In this document: one piece after another, positions 17,440 to 26,131 of the stretch | Layout of the letters: each line of letters starts with the position of its first letter | Position numbering within the stretch: position 1 is the first letter of the stretch | Source: Candidatus Nealsoniibacteriota bacterium | GTDB taxonomy: Bacteria; Patescibacteriota; Minisyncoccia; Minisyncoccales; RBG-13-42-11 | Assembly: GCA_026396115.1 (NCBI GenBank) | Contig: JAPLXL010000003.1 | Span: forward strand, 1-42,333 | DNA length: 42,333 bases | Reading direction: 5' to 3' | Position numbers and translations under genes: made by a program | Notes under the pieces: model-generated | Database searches by the model: none | What the model was told of the DNA's origin: nothing | The model's input: the letters and a program-made list of their open reading frames with translations, nothing else

Positions 17440-18946
17440 AGGCATTATTACAACTTATACTTTGGTTTTTGGGGCGATCTTTTTGCTTCTGCTTTCCGGT
17501 CTTTTAGGATTTATTCTTTTACAACTTAGACAAGCCGAACAAAGATTAAACTGGAACCAATCTTTACACATTGCTGAAGCTGGCCTTGATTATTACAGAT
17601 GGTGCTTAAACAATGAGATTGAACAAAATTGCCAAGGTCAAAAAGATTATTATGACCCAGCCGGGAATTTTGTCGGTCAATTTTCAATAGAGGATCTTTC
17701 TGCTTTAGCTTGTGACCAAATTACTTCTCGAAAAATAACTTCTGCTGGCTGGACCAATAAGTATCCTCAAATAAAAAGAAAAATTAGTGTTTTATATGCC
17801 AGGGAATCGGTGGCAAAATATTCTTATATTTTGAATGACAATGTCTGGATAGGAGCAGACCATGAAATCAGAGGACCATATCATTCAAATGGCGGAATCA
17901 GATTTGATGGAGAAAATCAATCTTTGGTTACTTCAGCCAAAAATGAATGGATTTGCACCGCCTCTTTTGGTTGCGGCCCAAAAGGATTTCCAGGAAAAGG
18001 ATGGGGACTTGGTCAATGTGGTGATCCTTGCCACCTTGAAGACAAAAATTGTGTTTGCCCAGGAGTATTTACCACTACTCAAAATTCAAAACCGGACTTA
18101 TTTTCATTTCCTGTTCCGCCTTTTGATTTTGCTGGAATTACCACTGATTTAGCTCAGATGAAAAAATTAACTAAAGAAGAAGGTAAGGGATTATATTTTG
18201 GTCCCTCTGGCGCAAAAGGTTATCGTATCGTTATTAATGAAGATAATATAAAAGTTTGGAAAGTTTTGAGTACAAGAATGCTCGATAAAATCTGCACGGT
18301 TGTTGGTTCTAAGGTAATTTGTGATGGTGGAACCTGTGAACCGGAATGTCCTGAATGCCAAGCGGGCAAATGCATAGTCAGAGATCCGGTAATAGAAACT
18401 GAAAACATTATCTATGATGATCAAATTTCCCAAGATTGCGGATTAATTTTTTTTGAAGACGAACTTTGGGTGGGAAAGGAGAATGTAGAGAGCAAGATAA
18501 AAGGGAAAATTACTATTGTTTCCGCTGATTTAATCGACCCAAACAAAGAAACCAATGTCTGGTTGCAAGGGAATATCGGTTACGTCAGGGGAAGCGAATT
18601 GGATGGTTTACTTCTTATTGCCCAGCACAATAACTTAATCGGCCTTTATTCTCCAAATGTAATAGAATTGAGGGGAATTTTTGTTGCCCAAACCGGCTTT
18701 TTTGGTAGAAACCACTATCCTTGTGCTGAATATTCGTCCTATTGTCTGAGAGAAAAATTAGAAATTTATGGTTCAATAATTAGTAATGGCCGGGTAGGAA
18801 CTCAATGGATTTCCGGAAGTCAGGTTGTTTCCGGTTATTTAAAAAGAGAAAGCTATTTTGATTCAAATTTAGTTTACAATCCTCCTCCTTTTACGCCTTA
18901 TACTGTTTCTGATTTTAAGATTGTCAATTGGGAAGAAATAGAATAA
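17432..18946 (+). CDS. PilX-like pilus-associated protein, Cys-rich middle region
   Basis: N-terminal TM, position in the pilus operon, overlap with upstream gene. Confidence 0.6.
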   Translation: MNKGIITTYTLVFGAIFLLLLSGLLGFILLQLRQAEQRLNWNQSLHIAEAGLDYYRWCLNNEIEQNCQGQKDYYDPAGNFVGQFSIEDLSALACDQITSRKITSAGWTNKYPQIKRKISVLYARESVAKYSYILNDNVWIGADHEIRGPYHSNGGIRFDGENQSLVTSAKNEWICTASFGCGPKGFPGKGWGLGQCGDPCHLEDKNCVCPGVFTTTQNSKPDLFSFPVPPFDFAGITTDLAQMKKLTKEEGKGLYFGPSGAKGYRIVINEDNIKVWKVLSTRMLDKICTVVGSKVICDGGTCEPECPECQAGKCIVRDPVIETENIIYDDQISQDCGLIFFEDELWVGKENVESKIKGKITIVSADLIDPNKETNVWLQGNIGYVRGSELDGLLLIAQHNNLIGLYSPNVIELRGIFVAQTGFFGRNHYPCAEYSSYCLREKLEIYGSIISNGRVGTQWISGSQVVSGYLKRESYFDSNLVYNPPPFTPYTVSDFKIVNWEEIE

Positions 18947-18960
18947 AATTATTATAAGAT

Positions 18961-19124
18961 GTTCAATGAATCTTTGATTCATTTCACCTTTGAGTTCAAT
19001 GAATCTTTGATTCATTTCGATCTTCATTAAATTTTCAATTTAATTCGATGTTCAATGAATTTTTAATTATCTAGCTTCCGAAGGAAGCGAAGATGGAGAA
19101 GAGATTTATCTCTTCGACTTATTT
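18961..19124 (+). repeat. Array of AT-rich and GAAGAG-type stem-loops upstream of pilM
   Basis: ttcaatgaatctttgattcatttc x2, attaaattttcaatttaat, cttccgaaggaag, gaagagatttatctcttc. Confidence 0.9.
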
Positions 19125-19126
19125 CA

Positions 19127-20230
19127 ATGTTTGATTTTCTTAGTTTAAAACAACAAGCCTTTGGTTTGGACATCTCTGATTTATCTTTAAAAATTGTAAA
19201 ACTTAAAAAAAATGGCCGGTTTTTCGATTTGGCTTCTTTTGGCGAAACTCAAATTAAGCCCAGAGTAGTTAAAAAAGGAGAAATTAGAGACCAAGACAAA
19301 TTAGCAGAAATAATTAAAAAAGCGGTGCGAGAGGTAAAAGGTGAAAAATTGGGAACAAGAAATGCCGTGGTTTCTTTGTCAGAAGAGAAAGCTTTTTTGC
19401 AAGTAATTCAAATGCCCCGACTTTCAGAGGAAGATTTAAAATCAGCCGTAATTTTTGAAGCTGAAAATCACATACCCTTGCCAATTGAAGAAGTTTACTT
19501 GGATTATCAGATTATTTCTCCCTTGCGTAACCATTTGGACCACCTCGATGTTTTAATTGCTGCTTTTCCAAAAAAAATAATTGATTCTTACGTAACTTGC
19601 CTTAAAAAGGCAAATATCAAACCAATTGTTTTAGAAATTGAATCTTTAGCCATTAGCCGCGCTTTGATTAAAGATGAAACTACTACCCGACCCGTTCTTT
19701 TAATTGATTTTGGCGCCAACCGAAGCGTTTTTATTATTTTTGCCGGTTGCTCTGTGAGATTTACTTTTTCTATACCTGTTTCTTCCCAAAGTTTTACCGA
19801 AGTTGTCTCTCGAGCAATGAAAATCGATTTAATCAAAGCTGAAAAATTAAAAATAAAATATGGGCTGGAAGAAAAGTCTACAAAAATAGGAAAAGAGGTT
19901 TTCGAATCTCTTATTCCTGCTTTAACCGATTTAACCGAGCAAATTAAAAAATACCTTGATTATTATCAGACCCACGCTTTTCACGAGCACTTACCGCCAA
20001 ACGGTAAAGGAATAGAAAAAATTTTAATTTGCGGAGGCGGAGCTAAATTAAAGGGATTTACTTCTTTTCTTTCGTCTGAATTAAAAATCCCGGTTGAAAT
20101 TGGCAATCCCTGGATAAATATTTTGCCTCCCACCGTCCAACCCAAAGAGCAAATGTTAATTTATGAAAAAGAAGAATCTTTGGGCTACACTACTGCCCTA
20201 GGACTAGCCCTCCGTGGCATATATGATTAA
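19127..20230 (+). CDS. pilM: Type IV pilus assembly protein PilM
   Basis: FGLDISDLSLKIVKL, actin-like ATPase motifs, LLIDFGANRSVFIIF, ILICGGGAKLKGF. Confidence 0.92.
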   Translation: MFDFLSLKQQAFGLDISDLSLKIVKLKKNGRFFDLASFGETQIKPRVVKKGEIRDQDKLAEIIKKAVREVKGEKLGTRNAVVSLSEEKAFLQVIQMPRLSEEDLKSAVIFEAENHIPLPIEEVYLDYQIISPLRNHLDHLDVLIAAFPKKIIDSYVTCLKKANIKPIVLEIESLAISRALIKDETTTRPVLLIDFGANRSVFIIFAGCSVRFTFSIPVSSQSFTEVVSRAMKIDLIKAEKLKIKYGLEEKSTKIGKEVFESLIPALTDLTEQIKKYLDYYQTHAFHEHLPPNGKGIEKILICGGGAKLKGFTSFLSSELKIPVEIGNPWINILPPTVQPKEQMLIYEKEESLGYTTALGLALRGIYD

Positions 20231-20774
20231 TCTTTTACCGCACCAAAACAAAGAAGAACTTTTACAGGAAGAAAACTGGAAGATTGTTATGATTTTAGGG
20301 ATTAATATATTAGTAATTTTTGTTTGTTTTGTTTTAATTTTATATTCAATAAACATTTTTATTTCCGGAGAAATTAATTTTCAAAAAATTATTTATGAAC
20401 AAAGAGAGAAAGAATTTGAAACTTCCCAAATGCAGACTCTTCAGCAAAATTTAATAACTTTTAACGAAACTCTCTCACGCTTAGATTCTTTCTATCAGGA
20501 TTGGTTTAACGCAACAAAAATTTTAGAAGAAATTTCAGAAACTATTCCTTCAGAAATCTATCTGACCAATTTATCAATTGATCCGAAAACTGTAAAAGAA
20601 AAAGAAGTAGAATGTATTCTGGTCGGTTTTTCTCCCACTCGAGAAGACCTACTTTTGTTTAAAGAAAATTTAGAAAAAAAAGAAATTTTTGAAGAAGTTT
20701 ATTTTCCGCCAGCCAATTGGGTGAAACCAACAGATATCAACTTTAGGGTTACTTTCAAAATAAAATGGCAATAA
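20214..20774 (+). CDS. pilN: PilN-like fimbrial assembly protein
   Basis: MINLLP start, single TM, follows and overlaps pilM. Confidence 0.75.
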   Translation: MAYMINLLPHQNKEELLQEENWKIVMILGINILVIFVCFVLILYSINIFISGEINFQKIIYEQREKEFETSQMQTLQQNLITFNETLSRLDSFYQDWFNATKILEEISETIPSEIYLTNLSIDPKTVKEKEVECILVGFSPTREDLLLFKENLEKKEIFEEVYFPPANWVKPTDINFRVTFKIKWQ

Positions 20775-21304
20775 AGAAGAAAATCTATTTAACGTTAATA
20801 ATTTTTTCGCTTTTAATTATTCTAATAATTGTTTTTGTTATTTTTCCTCTTTTTCGCGGGATAAAAAATAATTCCAAAGAATTAATTGTTCAAAAAGAAA
20901 AATTTGTCGCCTTGGAGGAAAAAATTACAAATCTTGAAAAATTCAAAGTTTTGTACGCAGAACTTCAACATTTTTTAAAAGAAATTGACAACTTGTTTGT
21001 TGATTCGGGGGTCCCGGTAGAATTTATTAGTTTTTTGGAAAAAACTTCTGAAAAATCTCAGCTTAAAATTGAAATCCTGCCTACCTCCGACAAAAAAATG
21101 GAAAAGGATTTTTGGCCCTTTCTTACTTTTCAAATAACTTCTACCGGTTCTTTTACTAATTTTTTAAAATTTTTAGAAAAATTAGAAAATGGTCTCTATT
21201 TGGTTGAAGTACAAAATGTAAGCATCAGTAAATTAACAGGAGATAATGACATTGTTTCAGATAATGTTAGGGCTAATTTTTCCGTCAAAGTTTTTGTTAA
21301 ATAA
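20765..21304 (+). CDS. pilO: PilO-like protein
   Basis: N-terminal TM and coiled coil, position after pilN. Confidence 0.7.
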   Translation: MAIKKKIYLTLIIFSLLIILIIVFVIFPLFRGIKNNSKELIVQKEKFVALEEKITNLEKFKVLYAELQHFLKEIDNLFVDSGVPVEFISFLEKTSEKSQLKIEILPTSDKKMEKDFWPFLTFQITSTGSFTNFLKFLEKLENGLYLVEVQNVSISKLTGDNDIVSDNVRANFSVKVFVK

Positions 21305-21308
21305 AATA

Positions 21309-21361
21309 ATCAATGAATTTTCAATTCATTTCAATCTTCAATAAATTTTCAATTTATTTCG
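21309..21361 (+). repeat. AT-rich stem-loop repeats
   Basis: caatgaattttcaattcatttcaat and caataaattttcaatttatttcg, ending at ATG 21362. Confidence 0.85.
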
Positions 21362-21664
21362 ATGCTTAAAATAAAATTTAAAAAAATTAAAAAATCTTTA
21401 AAAAATCTGCCAAGAATTTTGGCAGAAAAAAGTTTTTTGACTTTTTTAGGGTTATTTTTTGTCGTTTTTCTTTTGGGATTGGCTGTTTTTTATTATTCCT
21501 ATGTTTTTTTAACCGAAATTTCCGATGAAACCATAGAGGAAGAAAAACTATTGAAACTTGACATGGAAAGCCAGCAAAAAGTTTTAGAGGAATGGCAAAA
21601 AAGAAACGAAAAATTCTTGGAGGCCGATATCAAAGAATATCCCGACCCCTTTAAAGTTGACTAA
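21362..21664 (+). CDS. Small single-TM protein of the pilus operon
   Basis: ORF with one TM segment and charged tail. Confidence 0.55.
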   Translation: MLKIKFKKIKKSLKNLPRILAEKSFLTFLGLFFVVFLLGLAVFYYSYVFLTEISDETIEEEKLLKLDMESQQKVLEEWQKRNEKFLEADIKEYPDPFKVD

Positions 21665-21700
21665 AAAATAATTTGAGATAGAATATAACCGTTAAAAATC

Positions 21701-21774
21701 GCCCTCGTAGCTTAATTGGATAAAGCAGGGCCCTTCTAAGGCCAAGAGTGTAGGTTCGAGTCCTGCCGAGGGCA
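21701..21774 (+). tRNA. tRNA-Arg(TCT)
   Basis: GCCCTCG/CGAGGGC acceptor; loop CTTCTAA; T-loop TTCGAGT. Confidence 0.92.
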
Positions 21775-21794
21775 TTAAATATGAAATAAGATAT

Positions 21795-21867
21795 GGGGAT
21801 CGTGGTGTAATAGTAGCACTAGGATCTGTGGAGTCCTCGGTACGGATGCAAATTCCGTCGATCCCCC
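21795..21867 (+). tRNA. tRNA-His(GTG)
   Basis: Loop CTGTGGA; extended acceptor GGGGATCG/CGATCCCC; discriminator C. Confidence 0.9.
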
Positions 21868-21897
21868 AAAAAATTTCTCGAGTAATCTAATCAAAAA

Positions 21898-21923
21898 ACA
21901 GCCTTCAAAGCTGTTTTTTTTGT
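21898..21923. terminator. Hairpin terminator
   Basis: aacagccttcaaagctgtttttttt. Confidence 0.75.
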
Positions 21924-21958
21924 TTAATATAATGAAACGCTTCTCGGCCCCGTTTCAT

Positions 21959-22984
21959 TTATTTCTTCTCTTCCAGTTTTGCTTTTAGATTTATTTCTTT
22001 GCCGGCTCTAAGAACTTTTAAAGAAATTTCTTGATTAACTTCGCATTTTTGGAGAATATGCGAGAGCGGATTTTCTTCGGTAATTTTTTCTCCTTGGCAT
22101 TCTAAAATTATATCAAACTCTTTTAAACCGGCTTTTTCAGCAGCGCCTCCTGTGATTATGGCTGATTCTCCCAGGACCTCTCTGACAATTAAGGCGCCGT
22201 AATCCACCGGTAACTTATCCTTATCTGCAATTTCTTTGTTCAAAATAATATATTTTACTCCCAAAAATGGTCTCTTTATCTTTCCGTATTTTTTAACTTC
22301 TTCCAAATCTTTTTTGGCATAATTAATCGGAATAGCGAAACCAATGTTTTGAGCGCCCATTACGGTCGCCGTATTGATGCCGATTACTTTTCCTTCAATA
22401 TTGACCAAGGGACCGCCGGAATTTCCCGGGTTAATAGCGGCATCGGTTTGGATTAAACCCCTTAGCATTTCTGCTTGCCTGGATAAGCCAGAAAAAGCAG
22501 TGATATAGCGCGATAACCCGGAAACCACTCCGGTGCTTACCGTGTCGTGGAATTCGCCAAGAGCGTTGCCAATAGCAATTACGGTTTCTCCCAGTTCAAT
22601 TTTATCCGAATCTCCTAATTCTAAATAAGGAAAATTTTTAATGTTTATCTTTAAAATAGCCACGTCATTAATTGGATCTCGAGAGATTACTTTAGCCGGA
22701 TAAGTTTTGTTTGGTTCATAAATAACGGTATAATCCGCATCTCTTTCGGCAACAACATGGTTTGAAGTGATAATATAACCATCGGGGTAGACAATAAAAC
22801 CAGAGCCACCTCCGATTTTTGTTTTTTCTCTTTTGCCTTTTTTCATTTTAGGAACAACAAATTCTTGGCTGCCATAAGGAAAAAAATAAAATCCCTCTAT
22901 TTTGGGAAGGTCGCGGGAAATAACAATGGTGACTACTGCCGGACAAGCCCTTTTAACAATTTCAATAATTGGTGACTTTTCCAT
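21959..22984 (-). CDS. HtrA/DegP-like trypsin-like serine protease with PDZ domain
   Basis: ITSNHVV, DVAILKI, NPGNSGGPL catalytic motifs; C-terminal PDZ-like segment. Confidence 0.92.
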   Translation of the reverse strand: MEKSPIIEIVKRACPAVVTIVISRDLPKIEGFYFFPYGSQEFVVPKMKKGKREKTKIGGGSGFIVYPDGYIITSNHVVAERDADYTVIYEPNKTYPAKVISRDPINDVAILKINIKNFPYLELGDSDKIELGETVIAIGNALGEFHDTVSTGVVSGLSRYITAFSGLSRQAEMLRGLIQTDAAINPGNSGGPLVNIEGKVIGINTATVMGAQNIGFAIPINYAKKDLEEVKKYGKIKRPFLGVKYIILNKEIADKDKLPVDYGALIVREVLGESAIITGGAAEKAGLKEFDIILECQGEKITEENPLSHILQKCEVNQEISLKVLRAGKEINLKAKLEEKK

Positions 22985-23002
22985 TTTTTTATTTTATCAT
23001 CA

Positions 23003-23053
23003 AAGGCGAAGAGAGACAAGCTCTCTTCTTCACCTTCGCTCCGCTCGGTAAAT
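23003..23053. repeat. Stem-loop repeat copy
   Basis: gcgaagagagacaagctctcttcttcaccttcgctccgctcggtaa. Confidence 0.85.
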
Positions 23054-23106
23054 GATTGTCAACAAGCAAAAATTATGATAACCTTAATAATTGAAAATTA
23101 TTATTT

Positions 23107-23178
23107 GTCCCCGTCGTTCAACGGATAGGACGAGGGTTTCCTAAACCCTAAATGAAGGTTCGATTCCTTCCAGGGACA
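23107..23178 (+). tRNA. tRNA-Arg(CCT)
   Basis: Loop TTCCTAA; T-loop TTCGATT; GTCCCCG/CAGGGAC acceptor with one mismatch. Confidence 0.88.
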
Positions 23179-23192
23179 CAAATAAACAAATA

Positions 23193-23234
23193 GGGGCCTG
23201 TAGCTTAGAGGAGAGAGCGCCCCCTTTCCATTCT
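23193..23234 (+). pseudogene. Truncated tRNA-like 5' half upstream of tRNA-Ala
   Basis: ggggcctgtagcttagaggagagagcgccccctttcc: acceptor, D-arm and 5' anticodon-stem layout with no 3' half. Confidence 0.6.
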
Positions 23235-23235
23235 T

Positions 23236-23306
23236 GGGCCTATGGTATAGTGGTAACACGCGTCCATGGCATGGACGAGTCCGGGGTTCGAGTCCCCGTA
23301 GGTCCA
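23236..23306 (+). tRNA. tRNA-Ala(GGC)
   Basis: CGTCC ATGGCAT GGACG anticodon arm; T-loop TTCGAGT; GGGCCTA/TAGGTCC acceptor. Confidence 0.9.
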
Positions 23307-23312
23307 TAAAAA

Positions 23313-23395
23313 GGAGGGTTGCGATAATGGCTATTCGGCTGGTTTCGAAAACCAGTGGGAGCAATCCCTTGCAGGTTCGAGTCCTGCACCCTCCG
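23313..23395 (+). tRNA. tRNA-Ser(CGA)
   Basis: CTGGT TTCGAAA ACCAG anticodon arm; long variable arm; GGAGGGT acceptor. Confidence 0.9.
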
Positions 23396-23408
23396 CAGTG
23401 TTACCAAT

Positions 23409-23443
23409 ATGTTCAATGAATTTTTAATTCATTTCAATTTTCA
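23409..23443 (+). repeat. AT-rich stem-loop repeat
   Basis: gttcaatgaatttttaattcatttcaattttca|ATG. Confidence 0.85.
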
Positions 23444-23854
23444 ATGTTTAATTTTTTTAAAAAACAAAAAAAAGAGCCAAAAGACTTAAAAGAAATTTTA
23501 GAGCAATTTAAGGTTTTAGAAGGCAGTTTTGATAAACTTTCTCTAGAATTTGAGAATTTAAAGAAAGAACACCAGTTTTCGGTTCAGAAGGTTGGAATTA
23601 TAAGATTCAATCCTTTTTCCGAAGTTGGCGGAGACCAAAGCTTTTCTATTGCTTTGCTTGATGGAAACGATGACGGTTTGGTGATTACCAGTTTTTATAC
23701 GAGAGAGGGAAACAGAGTCTACGGAAAACCAATAAAAAATGGAAAATCTCAATACGCGTTTTCTCAGGAAGAAATAAAAGCAATTGAAATGGCAGAAAAA
23801 AGTAGTAGTAATAGATATGATGAAGAATCAAAAAACAACAACTCGGCCACCTGA
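23444..23854 (+). CDS. DUF4446-like protein
   Basis: VGIIRFNPFSEVGGDQSFSIALLDGNDDGLVITSFYTREGNRVYGKPIKNG resembles DUF4446. Confidence 0.75.
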   Translation: MFNFFKKQKKEPKDLKEILEQFKVLEGSFDKLSLEFENLKKEHQFSVQKVGIIRFNPFSEVGGDQSFSIALLDGNDDGLVITSFYTREGNRVYGKPIKNGKSQYAFSQEEIKAIEMAEKSSSNRYDEESKNNNSAT

Positions 23855-25472
23855 GCCGCAGCAAGAGGGGAAGAAGAGAATTTATCCTCTTCGACCTCCC
23901 GAGCCGCAGCGAGGGGCGGAGAAGAAGATTTATCTTCTTCGACCGCCAATCGTGGTGGTTCTGGGACATATTGATCATGGGAAGACCTCTCTCCTTACCG
24001 CCATAAAGGATTTTAAAATTTTAGAGAAAGAAACCGGAGGTATTACTCAACATATCGGGGCTTACCAGATTGAACATCAGGGTAAAAAAATCACTTTTCT
24101 TGATACGCCGGGCCATGAGGCTTTTTCTCAAATGCGCTCCAGGGGAGCGAAAGTGGCTGATATCGCAATTTTAGTTATTGATGCGGCAGAAGGAGTAAAG
24201 TCTCAAACAAAAGAAGCAATCTCACATATTAAAAAAGCCGGAATTCCGGTAATAATTGCTTTAAATAAAATTGACAAGCCTGAAGCCAATCCGGAAAAAG
24301 CAAAAAGAGAATTATCTCAAGAAGGTTTTTTAGTTGAGTCATTGGGAGGTAAGGTTCCTTCGCTTGAAATTTCAGCTAAAACCAAAAAGGGTATCCCCGA
24401 ACTTTTAGAATTAATTTTATTGGTAGCAGAAATGGAGGAATTAAAAGCCGATTCTCAAAAACCGGGGGAAGGCCTGGTCATTGAATCGTATTTGGACAAT
24501 TTAAGAGGCCCTACCGCCACCTTGCTTTTAACCGACGGCCACTTGAAAATAGGAGATACGGTTGGCACAAATTCAGCTTCTGTCAGAATTAAAAACATAG
24601 AAAATTTTCAAAAAACTTCCGTTCAAAAGGCACTTCCTTCAGACCCCGTGATTATTTTCGGTTTTAATCAAGCTCCTGGAGTTGGTGAGAAATTTAAGGT
24701 TTTTCCGGATTTGGCAAGCGCTGAAAATTATATTAAAACTTCAAAGGGCGGAGAAGATAAATCTTCTTCTTCCCCCTTCGCTGTCGCTCGGGAAGAAAAA
24801 GGAAAAGCTTCGGAAGTTTTAGAGGCAACTGATCAACAAAAGGTTTTAAATTTAATTTTAAAAACCGATGTTTTGGGATCTGCCGAAGCTATGGAAGGAA
24901 TTTTAAACTCTTTTCCGCAAGAAAAGATTTTTTTAAAGATTCTAAAATCAGAAACAGGCAACATTAACGAATCCGATATTAAATTAGCTCTCAGCAGCAG
25001 AGCAACAATTTTGGGCTTTAGGGTGAAGATGGATTTTATTGCTAAAAAGATGGCCGAGCGGGAAAAAGTTAAGATAATAATTTTTGAAGTTATTTATGAT
25101 TTGGTCGAGAGAGTGCGTAAAATAATGGAAAAAATTGTTGAACCGAAAGAATTGAGGACGGATTTTGGAAAAGTAAAAGTTTTAGCTAAATTTCTAACAG
25201 AAAAAAACCGCCAGATTATTGGTGGTAGAGTAACAGAGGGGGAGATAAAAAAAGGAGCTCTGATCGAAGTTTTTAGACCTGCCCGCGACGCAGGTGGAGG
25301 GAGGACAGAAGAGAAGATTGGACAAGGAAAAATGATTAACCTCCAAAGAAACAAAAAAAATGCAGTTTTAATCTCAAAAGGAGAAGAATGCGGGATTTTA
25401 TTTGAGGGAGATGTAATAATTGAAGAAGGAGATATTTTGTTGTTTTACACAGAAGAAAAGAAAAAAGGCTAG
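23817..25472 (+). CDS. infB: Translation initiation factor IF-2, short N-terminus
   Basis: VVVLGHIDHGKTSLLTAI, FLDTPGHEAF, LNKIDKP. Start uncertain (ORF 23784; ATG 23817/23820 also possible). Confidence 0.93.
   Translation: MMKNQKTTTRPPEPQQEGKKRIYPLRPPEPQRGAEKKIYLLRPPIVVVLGHIDHGKTSLLTAIKDFKILEKETGGITQHIGAYQIEHQGKKITFLDTPGHEAFSQMRSRGAKVADIAILVIDAAEGVKSQTKEAISHIKKAGIPVIIALNKIDKPEANPEKAKRELSQEGFLVESLGGKVPSLEISAKTKKGIPELLELILLVAEMEELKADSQKPGEGLVIESYLDNLRGPTATLLLTDGHLKIGDTVGTNSASVRIKNIENFQKTSVQKALPSDPVIIFGFNQAPGVGEKFKVFPDLASAENYIKTSKGGEDKSSSSPFAVAREEKGKASEVLEATDQQKVLNLILKTDVLGSAEAMEGILNSFPQEKIFLKILKSETGNINESDIKLALSSRATILGFRVKMDFIAKKMAEREKVKIIIFEVIYDLVERVRKIMEKIVEPKELRTDFGKVKVLAKFLTEKNRQIIGGRVTEGEIKKGALIEVFRPARDAGGGRTEEKIGQGKMINLQRNKKNAVLISKGEECGILFEGDVIIEEGDILLFYTEEKKKG
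23849..23948 (+). repeat. Two stem-loop repeats in frame within the infB N-terminus
   Basis: ctgagccgcagcaagaggggaagaagagaatttatcctcttcgac and cccgagccgcagcgaggggcggagaagaagatttatcttcttcgac. Confidence 0.9.
24747..24796 (+). repeat. Stem-loop repeat in frame inside infB
   Basis: ggcggagaagataaatcttcttcttcccccttcgctgtcgctcggg; encodes GGEDKSSSSPFAVAR. Confidence 0.88.
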
Positions 25473-25501
25473 TTGTAAAATTTTTAATCTTCAAACCTAC
25501 T

Positions 25502-25846
25502 GTGTCTAATCGTCTTGCCCGCGTTAATCAGTTAATTAAAAAGGAGTTATCGCAAATTATTCTAAGGGAAGTTAAGTTTTTATCGGGCGTTTTGGTGACC
25601 TTAACCAGAGTTGAAACAACTCCTAATCTAAACGAAAGCAAAGTATATATCGGCGTAATACCCGAAAATAAAACCGAGAGCGTTTTTCAAATTTTGAACA
25701 AGCAAATTTATCGGCTGCAGCAAGAATTAAATCATAGATTAAATATGAGGCCGGTTCCCAGGATTTATTTTGCTAAAGAGAAAGACACGATAATGGCAGG
25801 TAGAGTTGAGGAAATTCTGGAAAAATTGAAAAAAGAAAAGAAATAG
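25502..25846 (+). CDS. rbfA: Ribosome-binding factor A
   Basis: RLARVNQLIKKELSQII...VYIGVIPENK...LNMRPVPRIYF; GTG start. Confidence 0.9.
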   Translation: MSNRLARVNQLIKKELSQIILREVKFLSGVLVTLTRVETTPNLNESKVYIGVIPENKTESVFQILNKQIYRLQQELNHRLNMRPVPRIYFAKEKDTIMAGRVEEILEKLKKEKK

Positions 25847-25900
25847 AATATAATCCACACGAATTAGGATGCGAATTATATGCGAATTTTATACAAATAG

Positions 25901-25972
25901 GGCCAGGTAGCCAAGTAGTAAGGCATTGGTCTGCAAAACCAATATACATGGGTGCAAATCCCATCCTGGCCT
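25901..25972 (+). tRNA. tRNA-Cys(GCA)
   Basis: TTGGT CTGCAAA ACCAA; GGCCAGG/CCTGGCC acceptor. Confidence 0.9.
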
Positions 25973-25979
25973 CAAATTT

Positions 25980-26067
25980 GCCCGGGTGTTGGAACTGGTA
26001 GACAAAATTGACTTAAAATCAATTGGGATTTATTCCCGTGAGGGTTCGAGTCCCTCCCCGGGCACCA
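25980..26067 (+). tRNA. tRNA-Leu(TAA) with encoded CCA
   Basis: Loop CTTAAAA; long variable arm; GCCCGGG/CCCGGGC acceptor + ACCA. Confidence 0.9.
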
Positions 26068-26096
26068 AAAATCCGGCTCCAATGGCCGGATTTTAA
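26068..26096. terminator. Hairpin terminator
   Basis: aaaatccggctccaatggccggatttt. Confidence 0.75.
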
Positions 26097-26131
26097 ATTT
26101 GAAACAGTTTACAATCGTGAATTATTTAATT

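Noticed and set aside
23101-23364. ORF of 87 aa on - strand
   Set aside because: Antisense to the tRNA-Arg/Ala/Ser cluster; the peptide is tRNA-derived.
23685-23978. ORFs antisense to infB start (97 aa and 61 aa)
   Set aside because: Leu/Ser-rich reading of the antisense repeat strand; low complexity.
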